A model generated the notes under the pieces. That model was not told where the DNA came from. It saw nothing but the letters and a program-made list of their open reading frames with translations, and did no database searches. This document shows, in pieces, positions 1 through 6,288 of a DNA stretch of 8,916 nucleotides. The first letter of the stretch is position 1, and every line of letters starts with the position of its first letter. A program made the position numbers and the translations under genes. The DNA is from JAJRXG01 sp964640065 (GTDB lineage: Bacteria; Bacteroidota; Bacteroidia; Chitinophagales; Saprospiraceae). The stretch covers positions 1-8,916 of the forward strand of contig CAZXIE010000137.1 in NCBI GenBank assembly GCA_964640065.1, in the 5' to 3' direction.

Positions 1-8
1 AGTATGAC

Positions 9-50
9 CAAAGACCTGGGAGGTCTTTGACGAAGAGAACCGCAAAGCGG
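9..50. repeat. Hairpin unit 1 of a modular palindromic repeat
   Basis: A perfect 9-bp stem (CAAAGACCT at 9-17, AGGTCTTTG at 21-29, loop GGG) is followed by a short linker reading acgaagagaa and a second small stem, CCGC-aaa-GCGG, at 40-50. The same order (CAAAR..YTTTG hairpin, linker ending gagaa, CCGC..GCGG hairpin, then gc) recurs at 2820-2870 with different stem bases that still pair. The conserved element is therefore the structure. It could be a REP/BIME-like dispersed element or a bidirectional terminator; the sequence alone does not decide. Confidence 0.6.
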
Positions 51-73
51 GCGGGATAGAATGTTTGATTGAA

Positions 74-90
74 TCACGCCTTTGGCGTGA
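74..90. repeat. Perfect hairpin, 7-bp stem
   Basis: TCACGCC (74-80) and GGCGTGA (84-90) pair perfectly around a TTT loop. It has the same style (perfect stem, 3-nt loop) as the neighbouring hairpins at 9-29, 127-139 and 140-160, and belongs to the hairpin cluster filling the left end. No ORF in this stretch looks real. Confidence 0.5.
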
Positions 91-126
91 CAAGCAGCGA
101 TAGTGCTAGCCCATGAGCACAACACA

Positions 127-160
127 ATCACGAAGTGATCAAAAGCCTTGGAGGCTTTTG
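127..160. repeat. Two adjacent hairpins (hairpin unit 2)
   Basis: ATCAC-gaa-GTGAT (127-139) is followed immediately by a perfect 9-bp stem with CAAAAGCCT at 140-148, loop TGG, and AGGCTTTTG at 152-160. The second has the same outer arms (CAAAA / TTTTG) as the hairpin at 2820-2841 but a different GC core, so the stem has changed in a compensatory way. The sequence after it, gtgaagcgaaac, resembles the linkers that follow the other two units. An A-run, GC core and T-run also make it terminator-like in both directions. Confidence 0.55.
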
Positions 161-199
161 GTGAAGCGAAACATGTCTGCCTTGGTGGGCCGCTTTAAC

Positions 200-238
200 G
201 GGGTATAAAACCCCAGGTCAACGGCGGCCGCCGTTTTT
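200..238 (+). terminator. Terminator-like double hairpin
   Basis: GGGGT (200-204) pairs with ACCCC (210-214). Seven bases later a perfect 14-bp palindrome, ACGGCGGCCGCCGT (221-234), can fold as a GC-rich stem with a GGCC loop and is followed by T residues to 238. GC stem plus T-run is the pattern of a Rho-independent terminator for a plus-strand gene ending left of the window. That gene is not visible, so the role is inferred. Confidence 0.4.
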
Positions 239-286
239 GGATGATTGTTTGAGTTGCGTCACCAAGTGCTACGAGTTTGATGGCAG

Positions 287-379
287 CGTCTGTCGCGAGA
301 CCCGAAAGACAACACAGAAGAGATGTTTTGGATTTCAATCCTGCGCATCCCTTCGGCTCGCTAAGGGTACATTGTGCTT
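287..379. repeat. Intergenic direct repeat, copy A
   Basis: By hand alignment this stretch matches 2657-2750 at a little over 70% of positions with one 1-base gap, in the same orientation and about 2.37 kb away. The best-conserved part is the start (tcgcgaga...cgaaag.caacaca) and the end (aggg..cattg). It contains a stem CCCTT/AAGGG (349-353 with 363-367) and a degenerate version of the CTTTCGCG hairpin that is perfect in copy B. The two copies bracket the gene at 497-2632. Nothing in it looks coding. Confidence 0.6.
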
Positions 380-413
380 TTGTGAGTGAACTGCAACCAA
401 CCGCTAGCTTTTT

Positions 414-429
414 TCACCCGTTAGGGTGA
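414..429. repeat. Hairpin just upstream of candidate promoter
   Basis: TCACCC (414-419) pairs with GGGTGA (424-429) across a GTTA loop, after a short T-run. It lies directly against the proposed -33 element of the next gene, so it could be an operator, or the last hairpin of the cluster filling 1-430. Otherwise the interval 1-496 holds only the repeats, terminator-like site and promoter listed here; I see no gene in it. Confidence 0.35.
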
Positions 430-460
430 TTGTAACTCTCACATTGTCTGTATAGATTTA
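430..460 (+). promoter_or_regulatory. Candidate Bacteroidota-type promoter
   Basis: TTG at 430-432, a 20-bp spacer and TAGATTTA at 453-460 match the Bacteroidota housekeeping pattern (TTG...TAnnTTTG) except for the final base. A transcript would start near 465-470, leaving a leader of about 30 nt before the ATG at 497. Assigned by eye from the consensus. Confidence 0.35.
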
Positions 461-496
461 CGGCATCTAACAATCACTAGAATCAAACAGAGTACT

Positions 497-2632
497 ATGA
501 ATAAGATCTCTCCGCGCAAAAGGGAGTTGCTGAACTCTATGGCCTACGAATTCTCCTCCAAGGAAATAGCTAACAAGCTTTTTGTGAATTATGCAACCAT
601 CATATCGCATGGCAAGGATATCATGCGCAAGCTAGAAGTGAAAAATGTAGCTGGTATGGTAAGAGTTGCTTTTCAATGCGGTTTGCTGACCTTTGGATTA
701 CTTTTTTTGGCTCAGACGAGTCATGCACAGCAACGAGTAGAGATTGATCCGCTACTCTATAATTATAGGTTGCAGACTAAAGAAGTTTCTTATGATTCCC
801 CTTGCATATTTGGACTTATTTCGGACTTTAACACATGTATAGCTGGTTTTGCTAGGGATATAGATCAACAATCAACGTTAGTCACAGATCTTGATGATCT
901 ATGTGTCAGTTGGGACACTCCTGAGGGAGGAGGAAGAAATAATCTAATAGTGAATGATGTGATAACGGAACTAAGTTCAGCATTTGTCTTTCCTCAAGAT
1001 TTCACCGCCCTATTTTATAACAATTCACCTATATCTCCACGGTGTTCAGTGGAATTCGCTTTAGGAGATTGTGGTTTGGAAGAAGGTAGCATCTTACTCG
1101 ATTTACCAGCTAATACGCCTGGTATTGTGTCGAACTTTACCCTCACTACAAGTTCTAGTAACGAAATCAAACTAGAGTTTTTCCGTAGACCTACTTTTGG
1201 TACGGTTGCTGTTCCCATTCCTGTAGGAGTACTAGGATCGCAAGCTAAATATCATGTGAATACTACAGCTGTCTCACCGATAAGTAGTGCTACGGTAGAC
1301 TTAGATTATAATAATGATTATACTTTTATCAGTAATAGCCCGGATGTTTCATATTCCTTTACTGTAGAAAATACAGAAGTAGTTACCATCACTACTGATT
1401 TTCCGACTACTAACTTTTCTATGCAAATGACTCTTTTCGAGTTTGTGGATGGTTTCCAATTTGCAAATCCGCTAGTAAGTCAGACTTCAAGTGCATCCTC
1501 TTTAGGAACAACTATCACCGCGATTTTAGAGCCCGGAGATTATGTCGTTGTGTTAGAAGGATCTACTGTCAATCAAGAAGGTAGATTTGAAGTGGAGTTT
1601 GCTTCTTCTTCTATCCAACCAAGATTACAGGCTGGTTCTATAAGTGGTCCTTCGTCACTCTTTGAGTTTGAAGAGATACCTGAGATAACATCACTGAGTG
1701 ATGCCGGTATAAATACTACTGGATTAAATTATAATGCGCTGAGCCAAACTCCAGTCACATATAGGTGGGAGGCAAGGGGGAACAGTTCTAATAATGTGGA
1801 TGTGTTTTCTGGAGAATCTCTCAACCGCTTACCCCAGAATGTTTCTAGGAAATTTCCAAATGAAACTTATATAATAGACAGAATTACTACGATCGGAGAT
1901 TTTGATAATCTGCGGGCAGGTGTGTTTATAACTTTGAATACTGCAAGACCCGATAACGATGATTGTATAGATGCAACTGATCTTTTTGTTAATCCTGTAG
2001 GTTCAGAAAACGTTGTCGGTTTTGTAGATAATAGGGGGTCGCAGCCTTCAACCACTGAGCAGTTTTCTTGCTTAAGCTCAAACCAAATGGGTTCGGGCAG
2101 AGATGTATGGTTTAAGATGATTATACCAACTTCACGACGTGTAGAAATTGAAATAACAAATAATAGTCCTTGCGAGATTGTTCAAGATTGGGTGATGGCA
2201 GTATATCGGGGGAGTTGTTCGTCAACTTTAGAAGAGATAGACTGCAATGATGATCAACCCGGGAGCATCAGGCAGCCACGCATAGTACTATCATCTGACA
2301 CGCATATGCTCACTGCAGGAGAAACCGTCTTTATAAGAATTATAGATTTCGCGAGTAATGATGCAGGATGCGCCTTTATCACTGCTAATAATCTGGGTTG
2401 TATATCTACACCCACAGTTGAATCTACTGGTTTCGGTACGAGCTGGTTTTCTAGTTTTAGTTGGTTTACAGATCGCGTTCCTGATGGGTGTGATGATGTT
2501 GTCATCAATAGTCAGGGTGATATTCTTATTCAATCAGCCAATCAGAATGAAGCCATCTGTCGCACTCTAGAGGTGAATGGAGGTGAGCTCGAAGTGAGAC
2601 AAGGAACTATGTTGAATGTAAGTGGTCAGTAG
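497..2632 (+). CDS. LuxR-type HTH fused to a signal-peptide-like segment and exported PPC-like multidomain protein
   Basis: Residues 1-62 form a full GerE/LuxR helix-turn-helix (SPRKRELLNSMA, SKEIANKLFV, then recognition helix around NYATIISHGKDIMRKLEV). Its last helix, AGMVRVAFQCGLL, merges into a hydrophobic stretch ending SHA-QQ near residue 78, a good signal-peptidase site. The exported body has a Cys-containing N-terminal part (to about 230), a PPC-like beta-sandwich (about 250-375), and a second PPC-like domain (about 486-634) that starts NDDCIDA and contains DVWFKM, MAVYRG, CNDD and VFIRI. A C-terminal SFSWFTDRVPDGCDDVVI segment resembles the lead-in to beta-helix modules. It stops at residue 711 with no recognisable T9SS sorting domain. 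An internal ATG at 656 (Met54) would give an ordinary signal peptide without the HTH, so the start is debatable; 497 is chosen because the HTH is complete. Its codons are clearly AT-richer than modBC. Function unknown; probably a surface or secreted protein. Confidence 0.8.
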   Translation: MNKISPRKRELLNSMAYEFSSKEIANKLFVNYATIISHGKDIMRKLEVKNVAGMVRVAFQCGLLTFGLLFLAQTSHAQQRVEIDPLLYNYRLQTKEVSYDSPCIFGLISDFNTCIAGFARDIDQQSTLVTDLDDLCVSWDTPEGGGRNNLIVNDVITELSSAFVFPQDFTALFYNNSPISPRCSVEFALGDCGLEEGSILLDLPANTPGIVSNFTLTTSSSNEIKLEFFRRPTFGTVAVPIPVGVLGSQAKYHVNTTAVSPISSATVDLDYNNDYTFISNSPDVSYSFTVENTEVVTITTDFPTTNFSMQMTLFEFVDGFQFANPLVSQTSSASSLGTTITAILEPGDYVVVLEGSTVNQEGRFEVEFASSSIQPRLQAGSISGPSSLFEFEEIPEITSLSDAGINTTGLNYNALSQTPVTYRWEARGNSSNNVDVFSGESLNRLPQNVSRKFPNETYIIDRITTIGDFDNLRAGVFITLNTARPDNDDCIDATDLFVNPVGSENVVGFVDNRGSQPSTTEQFSCLSSNQMGSGRDVWFKMIIPTSRRVEIEITNNSPCEIVQDWVMAVYRGSCSSTLEEIDCNDDQPGSIRQPRIVLSSDTHMLTAGETVFIRIIDFASNDAGCAFITANNLGCISTPTVESTGFGTSWFSSFSWFTDRVPDGCDDVVINSQGDILIQSANQNEAICRTLEVNGGELEVRQGTMLNVSGQ

Positions 2633-2656
2633 AAGGGTGTGAATTAGAAGTTAGCA

Positions 2657-2750
2657 CGTCTTTCGCGAGACGCGAAAGGCAACACAACAGATAAGGTTTC
2701 AATTCCAAAACCGCGGAACCCATCGACTCCACTCAGGGATCATTGCACTT
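2657..2750. repeat. Intergenic direct repeat, copy B
   Basis: This is the partner of copy A at 287-379, in the same orientation, beginning about 25 bp after the stop codon of the 711-residue gene. It carries a perfect 8-bp stem, CTTTCGCG (2660-2667) with CGCGAAAG (2671-2678), loop AGA. The hairpin could end transcription of the upstream gene, but no T-run follows it. The paired placement around one gene suggests a dispersed repeat or recombination substrate. Confidence 0.6.
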
Positions 2751-2801
2751 GATTGGATGAAGGAGCGAAAGTCAACGCATCCACCTGGGGTATGAAGGAA
2801 C

Positions 2802-2870
2802 TTGGTCTTATTCTAAGACCAAAAGCGCTAGAGCGCTTTTGTGAGAGAACCGCGACCAACTGGATCGCGG
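2802..2870. repeat. Hairpin unit 3 between convergent genes; possible bidirectional terminator
   Basis: Three perfect stems follow one another. TTGGTCTTA (2802-2810) pairs with TAAGACCAA (2814-2822). CAAAAGCGC (2820-2828) pairs with GCGCTTTTG (2833-2841), sharing bases with the first, so the two folds compete. CCGCGA (2850-2855) pairs with TCGCGG (2865-2870). The second has an A-run, GC core and T-run, reading as a terminator on both strands, and it lies between genes converging from 2632 and 2884. The unit repeats the layout seen at 9-50. Confidence 0.5.
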
Positions 2871-2883
2871 GCATTGCCATACC

Positions 2884-4392
2884 TCACAAAAACTCATCTA
2901 TATCTACCGATCTACTTTTATCATTAGCGGATCGAATGGTTGTTAGGATGTCATCGAGTTGTGATCTTTCTAAGGTGCGTCCGTTAAGAAAAACCTTACT
3001 GATTGTCTTTGTATTGCTGATATCTTCAAGTGGATTACGATCTAGCAATACCATGTTGGCTTTCATGCCAGTATCTATGACACCTGCATCGATGTCCAGC
3101 CACTCTGCTGGTTTTTTGGTTGCTGAGCGGAGTACTTCTGCTGGAGTCATGCCTGCGGCTTGCATGGATATCAGTTCGTCATGAAGAGAGAATCCTGGGA
3201 CTGTGGGTGGCAGGTTAGCATCGGTGCCTGCTAGTATATTCACTCCTTCTTCATGGAGTAGGGTGAGTACGAGAGTACATGCTTGGCTATAGGTCTCGAA
3301 AAATCTTAGGTGACCTGCAGCTTCTTCTTCGTTGAGACCTTCAGGTACTTTGTAGCGGTTTACTTCTGGGAGCCATCCTATGCCAACGGGTATCATTTTG
3401 TTCCACTCGGAGATGCCGGGGTTTTCATACTCTAGTGCAACGTCGCGGAGGACGGCATCTAAGTCTATCTTTTGTCTGTAAAAGCTCTCTGCTAACCATA
3501 CAGTGGTTGTCACCGATATGTCCTTTTTGATGAGTTGTGGTGCTATCTCTTGAGTACGGGTTCGGATGTACTCTAAGAACTCGTCATCTCTACCTCCTAC
3601 ATCTCCAAATTCTCGTCGGTAGGCATTCATCACTTCTTCTACATGGGCGATCTCGTTTTGGTTAGAAGTAAGGATGTCATCCCACGAAGAAAACCATGGG
3701 ATATGACCTACCATGTCTAGATCGTGATGGACGATCTCATCGCTGATGGCATCATAAGATTCTTTATTAAGGTGGCTATAGATCTTGATGCCATCATATC
3801 CTTTTTCTTTTGCGGACTGAACGTAGTTCTTGGCTTCTTCTGCCGTGCTAACGTTATCAAATCCTTGGCTATAAGACATGAACCAACCTTCGAGGGCTCC
3901 AAAGCTACCGAGCCTTGGAGAGGTGACGTACATATCTGGGCCTAGTCGCCCGTCGGCTATTTCATTCTTCCATGTGATGTGGTCGGGCTCTCCGATCATC
4001 TCGCGTATCTGAGTGACGCCATTGGCTACATAAAGGAGTAGGTCATTCTCACTTTTGAAGAGATGTACGTGAGAGTCGATGAGTCCCGGTATCAAATATT
4101 TGCCTTGAGCGTCATAGGTCTTGATGTTAGGGTCTAGAGCAAGTGTATCGATGGCTGTGATGATGCCATCTACTACCTGCAGTGTCTGACCCGTCGTGAA
4201 GGTGTCGCCATCGGCATGGAGGATGTGTGCGTTAGTGATGTAGTAATCTTCAGTCGCCGGTGTGAGGGCCTGATGATCTACTTTATGGGTAAGCCCACCG
4301 TAGATCTTGACCGTATCTCTTTTGATAACGACTACAGTGACTACGGTCAGTGTAAGCAAGGCGATGCCTATGATCTTGAGTGCTTTTTTCAT
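2884..4392 (-). CDS. Membrane-anchored metal-dependent amidohydrolase
   Basis: A 502-residue amidohydrolase-superfamily enzyme with a TIM-barrel fold. It probably acts outside the inner membrane, since residues 4-23 form one uncleaved-looking hydrophobic anchor. The ligand set of the binuclear imidazolonepropionase/prolidase-like branch is complete: HVH (His108, His110) in GLIDSHVHL, a Lys203 in DGIKIY as the likely carboxylated bridge, His230 in MVGHIP, His250 in EIAHVEE and Asp391 in AGTDAN. The usual small beta-sandwich is split between the N-terminus (ITNAHILHADGD...) and C-terminus (KANMVLLDRNPLED). Substrate cannot be read from sequence; cyclic amides or Xaa-Pro-type dipeptides are common in this branch. 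A start at 4470 is open but adds a tail lacking family character; ATG 4392 places the anchor at the very N-terminus. It follows the DUF2306-like gene by 99 nt on the same strand, so co-transcription is likely. Confidence 0.85.
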   Translation of the reverse strand: MKKALKIIGIALLTLTVVTVVVIKRDTVKIYGGLTHKVDHQALTPATEDYYITNAHILHADGDTFTTGQTLQVVDGIITAIDTLALDPNIKTYDAQGKYLIPGLIDSHVHLFKSENDLLLYVANGVTQIREMIGEPDHITWKNEIADGRLGPDMYVTSPRLGSFGALEGWFMSYSQGFDNVSTAEEAKNYVQSAKEKGYDGIKIYSHLNKESYDAISDEIVHHDLDMVGHIPWFSSWDDILTSNQNEIAHVEEVMNAYRREFGDVGGRDDEFLEYIRTRTQEIAPQLIKKDISVTTTVWLAESFYRQKIDLDAVLRDVALEYENPGISEWNKMIPVGIGWLPEVNRYKVPEGLNEEEAAGHLRFFETYSQACTLVLTLLHEEGVNILAGTDANLPPTVPGFSLHDELISMQAAGMTPAEVLRSATKKPAEWLDIDAGVIDTGMKANMVLLDRNPLEDISNTKTISKVFLNGRTLERSQLDDILTTIRSANDKSRSVDIDEFL

Positions 4393-4491
4393 GATCTTAT
4401 GATTAAAAGGTAAGTAAGAGTTTTGTCTTGTTAAGTTTCTATCGATTTTTTTTTGCTGCCAGCAGAGCAATCGTGCCGCTTACGGAGTCAA

Positions 4492-5178
4492 TCATATTGC
4501 TTTACCAGTGAATCCTCTCTTGCGTAACTGCCAGGAGATACATATGGATCCGATGATCGATGGTAGCGACCAAGGGATAGCGATAAGTGGCCCTGTAAAT
4601 AGTCCTTCAAAAAAGGTGCTACCGCCAAAGGCAAAGAAGGCTGTATAGGCGGCGATGCCAGAGCTGATCATACCATTGATATGAGCGGCGATCCAGTTGC
4701 CATTGTCTTGTAGTTTGGAGGTTGATCTGATCAATATCGGTAGCTGAGTGAGGCCGAGGATACCAAATATGAGCAGCAATATGGAGGGCCCTTGTAGCTT
4801 GAGAAGTATACTCCACAGTACGAGTCCCGCAGCACCCGATACGAGTAGACCGACGATGATCTTACGGATACGGATTAGGTCAGCAGGGATGTCCTTCTTG
4901 TACTTGAGGATGGCAACTGCATACCACAGAGGATGACCAGTGAGGATGGTTAAGAACCCTAAAAATGCAGCAGTGATGACATCACCTTGTATCAGATTGA
5001 TGATACTTAAGATGGCGGCGGTGCTGACCACTACCCACATCGCATAGGTATAGTATCTCCCTGCCCGATTATGGAGCTTGCTGCCCTTCTTAGTAAAGAC
5101 GGGTACCCAAAATATCCCGAGACTCGTAAAGCCTGCGCTGATGTGTATGATGAGAAGAAGCTTATCTAAAAATTCCAT
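4492..5178 (-). CDS. DUF2306-like polytopic membrane protein
   Basis: A 228-residue hydrophobic protein with about seven predicted transmembrane helices. The N-terminal pattern HISAGFTSLGIF...KKGSKLHNRAGRYY and the later NWIAAHINGMISSGIAAYTAF resemble DUF2306-type membrane proteins. Four histidines lie at or near helix ends (His12, His36, His82, His166), and His36 and His166 sit in the most family-like motifs. A metal or heme ligand role is possible but unproven. The biochemical role of the family is not established. It is the first gene after the phased repeats at 5255-5308 and precedes the amidohydrolase, so it is the likely first target gene of the adjacent LytTR regulator. Confidence 0.65.
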   Translation of the reverse strand: MEFLDKLLLIIHISAGFTSLGIFWVPVFTKKGSKLHNRAGRYYTYAMWVVVSTAAILSIINLIQGDVITAAFLGFLTILTGHPLWYAVAILKYKKDIPADLIRIRKIIVGLLVSGAAGLVLWSILLKLQGPSILLLIFGILGLTQLPILIRSTSKLQDNGNWIAAHINGMISSGIAAYTAFFAFGGSTFFEGLFTGPLIAIPWSLPSIIGSICISWQLRKRGFTGKAI

Positions 5179-5254
5179 GTCGCTGTGATTTTGATGCTAA
5201 GCTATGGCAGACAGGACAGTCTTCGTGAGAAGTGTGATGAGGCGTGTGATTTGT

Positions 5255-5308
5255 GGGCGAATGACAAGGCAAATGGACGAATAACACCCACTTGGGACGA
5301 ATGACAAG
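5255..5308 (-). promoter_or_regulatory. Three direct repeats with exact 20-bp phasing, candidate LytTR binding sites
   Basis: The core CGAAT occurs at 5258, 5278 and 5298, each inside a related 14-15-bp unit: gggcgaatgacaag, tggacgaataacacc and gggacgaatgacaag. On the coding strand of the downstream gene the unit reads roughly TTGTCATTCGTCC. A 20-bp period puts all copies on nearly the same DNA face. LytTR proteins such as AgrA and ComE are known to bind short direct repeats about two helical turns apart. The array begins 8 bp after the lytTR stop and ends 77 bp before the DUF2306-like start codon, a position suited to an activator. Confidence 0.6.
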
Positions 5309-5315
5309 AGGTTTT

Positions 5316-6161
5316 CTAGCGAAAAAGGGAGATATACTTCCTAGACACGGGTACGCTAGGGGGCTCTATTCCGTCTAACTGCAGCCTAAGGCCTTGGGCA
5401 TTACCTGATACTTGCTGGATGCGACTTTTATTGACCAGGTAGGAGCGGTGACACTGTAAGATGGAGGTGTCTGAGAGCGCAGTCGCGATGCGAGAGAGTG
5501 TATTGCGGAGCATTTCTTTGGCGATGACGTTTTGATCATTTACGTAAGTGATCGTGACATAATTTTGCTGTGCCTCGACATAGAGGATCTTATCTGGATC
5601 GACTGGCCAAGTCGCAGAGGAGTTATAGGTAGGGAGCTCGATGATACGCTTCGTCTGAGGAGACCGAGTACGCGGAGATATCCCTGCCGCTATACCTTGG
5701 TTCTTCTTCAGGAGCTTGATCATCTTCAGCGCTCCAAATATGGTGATGGGAAAGAAACCTATCAATAACACGCCACGAAGCATGAACCATAGACCGAGCC
5801 AGTAGAACGGTTGATCCATAATCCAGATGGTCATATAGACGTAGTTAGCGATGGCGATGCAGATCATCAGCCCGGTGATGTAGACGATCCACTTCCAAAA
5901 TGTCCAGCTGGGATGATCCCGATTGATCCCGATGATCCTTGTCATCACTAGGTCATATAAGATGGAAGTAGCCGCCGTGAGAACACCGAAGATCAGAGTC
6001 GTCACGAGTACATCGTCCGCTCTTCCGATATCAAATGGTCGGAATGCATAGAGGATAAAGAAGATCAGCACACCAGTCCGGAGCCCATCTATGAGGATGT
6101 CCTTTAGTTGATCTCCATCAGGGTAGGGCTGCGTAAGAAAGTTTTTGATGTGCGTGAGCAT
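5316..6161 (-). CDS. Membrane-bound LytTR-family transcriptional regulator
   Basis: A 281-residue one-component regulator. Residues about 27-148 hold four transmembrane helices, with the motif YAFRPFDI after the first, typical of Bacteroidota membrane LytTR proteins. A linker of about 35 residues leads to a complete LytTR DNA-binding domain (about 185-281): DKILYVEAQQNYVTI, MLRNTLSRI, LQCHRSYLVNKSRI, SGNAQGLRL and PVSRKY. There is no receiver domain, so the signal probably comes through the membrane part directly. The start ATG is at 6161, right before the first helical region. It is divergent from modB and lies upstream of the DUF2306-like and amidohydrolase genes, with phased repeats just after its stop. 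Those genes are probable targets. Confidence 0.9.
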   Translation of the reverse strand: MLTHIKNFLTQPYPDGDQLKDILIDGLRTGVLIFFILYAFRPFDIGRADDVLVTTLIFGVLTAATSILYDLVMTRIIGINRDHPSWTFWKWIVYITGLMICIAIANYVYMTIWIMDQPFYWLGLWFMLRGVLLIGFFPITIFGALKMIKLLKKNQGIAAGISPRTRSPQTKRIIELPTYNSSATWPVDPDKILYVEAQQNYVTITYVNDQNVIAKEMLRNTLSRIATALSDTSILQCHRSYLVNKSRIQQVSGNAQGLRLQLDGIEPPSVPVSRKYISLFR

Positions 6162-6195
6162 AAGCCGAAGATAAGATAGCCTTTGCTTTTCACTT

Positions 6196-6247
6196 TCGTA
6201 AATGTTGATTTTGTGGACGCTCTCGTGTCGAGTGATTACATTTACGA
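6196..6247. promoter_or_regulatory. 10-bp inverted repeat with embedded candidate modB promoter
   Basis: TCGTAAATGT (6196-6205) and ACATTTACGA (6238-6247) are perfect reverse complements 32 bp apart in the lytTR/modB divergent interval, with a small CTCG-tgt-CGAG stem inside. TTTG at 6210-6213 and TACATTTA at 6237-6244 resemble the -33 and -7 elements of a Bacteroidota promoter reading toward modB, though the 23-bp spacer is long. The -7-like element overlaps the right arm, so a protein bound to the repeat could block it. No ModE-type site is recognised. Confidence 0.4.
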
Positions 6248-6288
6248 TGATGAAGATGGCGACTAGAAAGGTCGCGATCGTATGATGT

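Noticed and set aside
1..300. tRNA, CRISPR array or transposon end in the hairpin-rich left end
   Set aside because: No cloverleaf or CCA end, no regular repeat-spacer pattern, no transposase frame. The stems vary in sequence and spacing.
2753..3184. 143-codon plus-strand frame overlapping the end of the amidohydrolase
   Set aside because: Most of it is antisense to the well-supported amidohydrolase and its first part is the hairpin repeat region. The translation shows no domain or composition of a real protein.
4393..4470. Upstream start for the amidohydrolase adding 26 residues
   Set aside because: The extension has no family character and would bury the membrane anchor behind a polar tail. 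ATG 4392 gives a normal N-terminal anchor.
4440..4491. Terminator between the DUF2306-like gene and the amidohydrolase
   Set aside because: The short stem near CTGC/GCAG has an A-run, not a T-run, on the transcribed minus strand, so it does not look like a stop for this operon.
6162..6288. Molybdenum cofactor riboswitch or ModE operator before modB
   Set aside because: The only clear structures are the 10-bp inverted repeat and a small CTCG/CGAG stem; neither fits the known riboswitch layout or ModE site.
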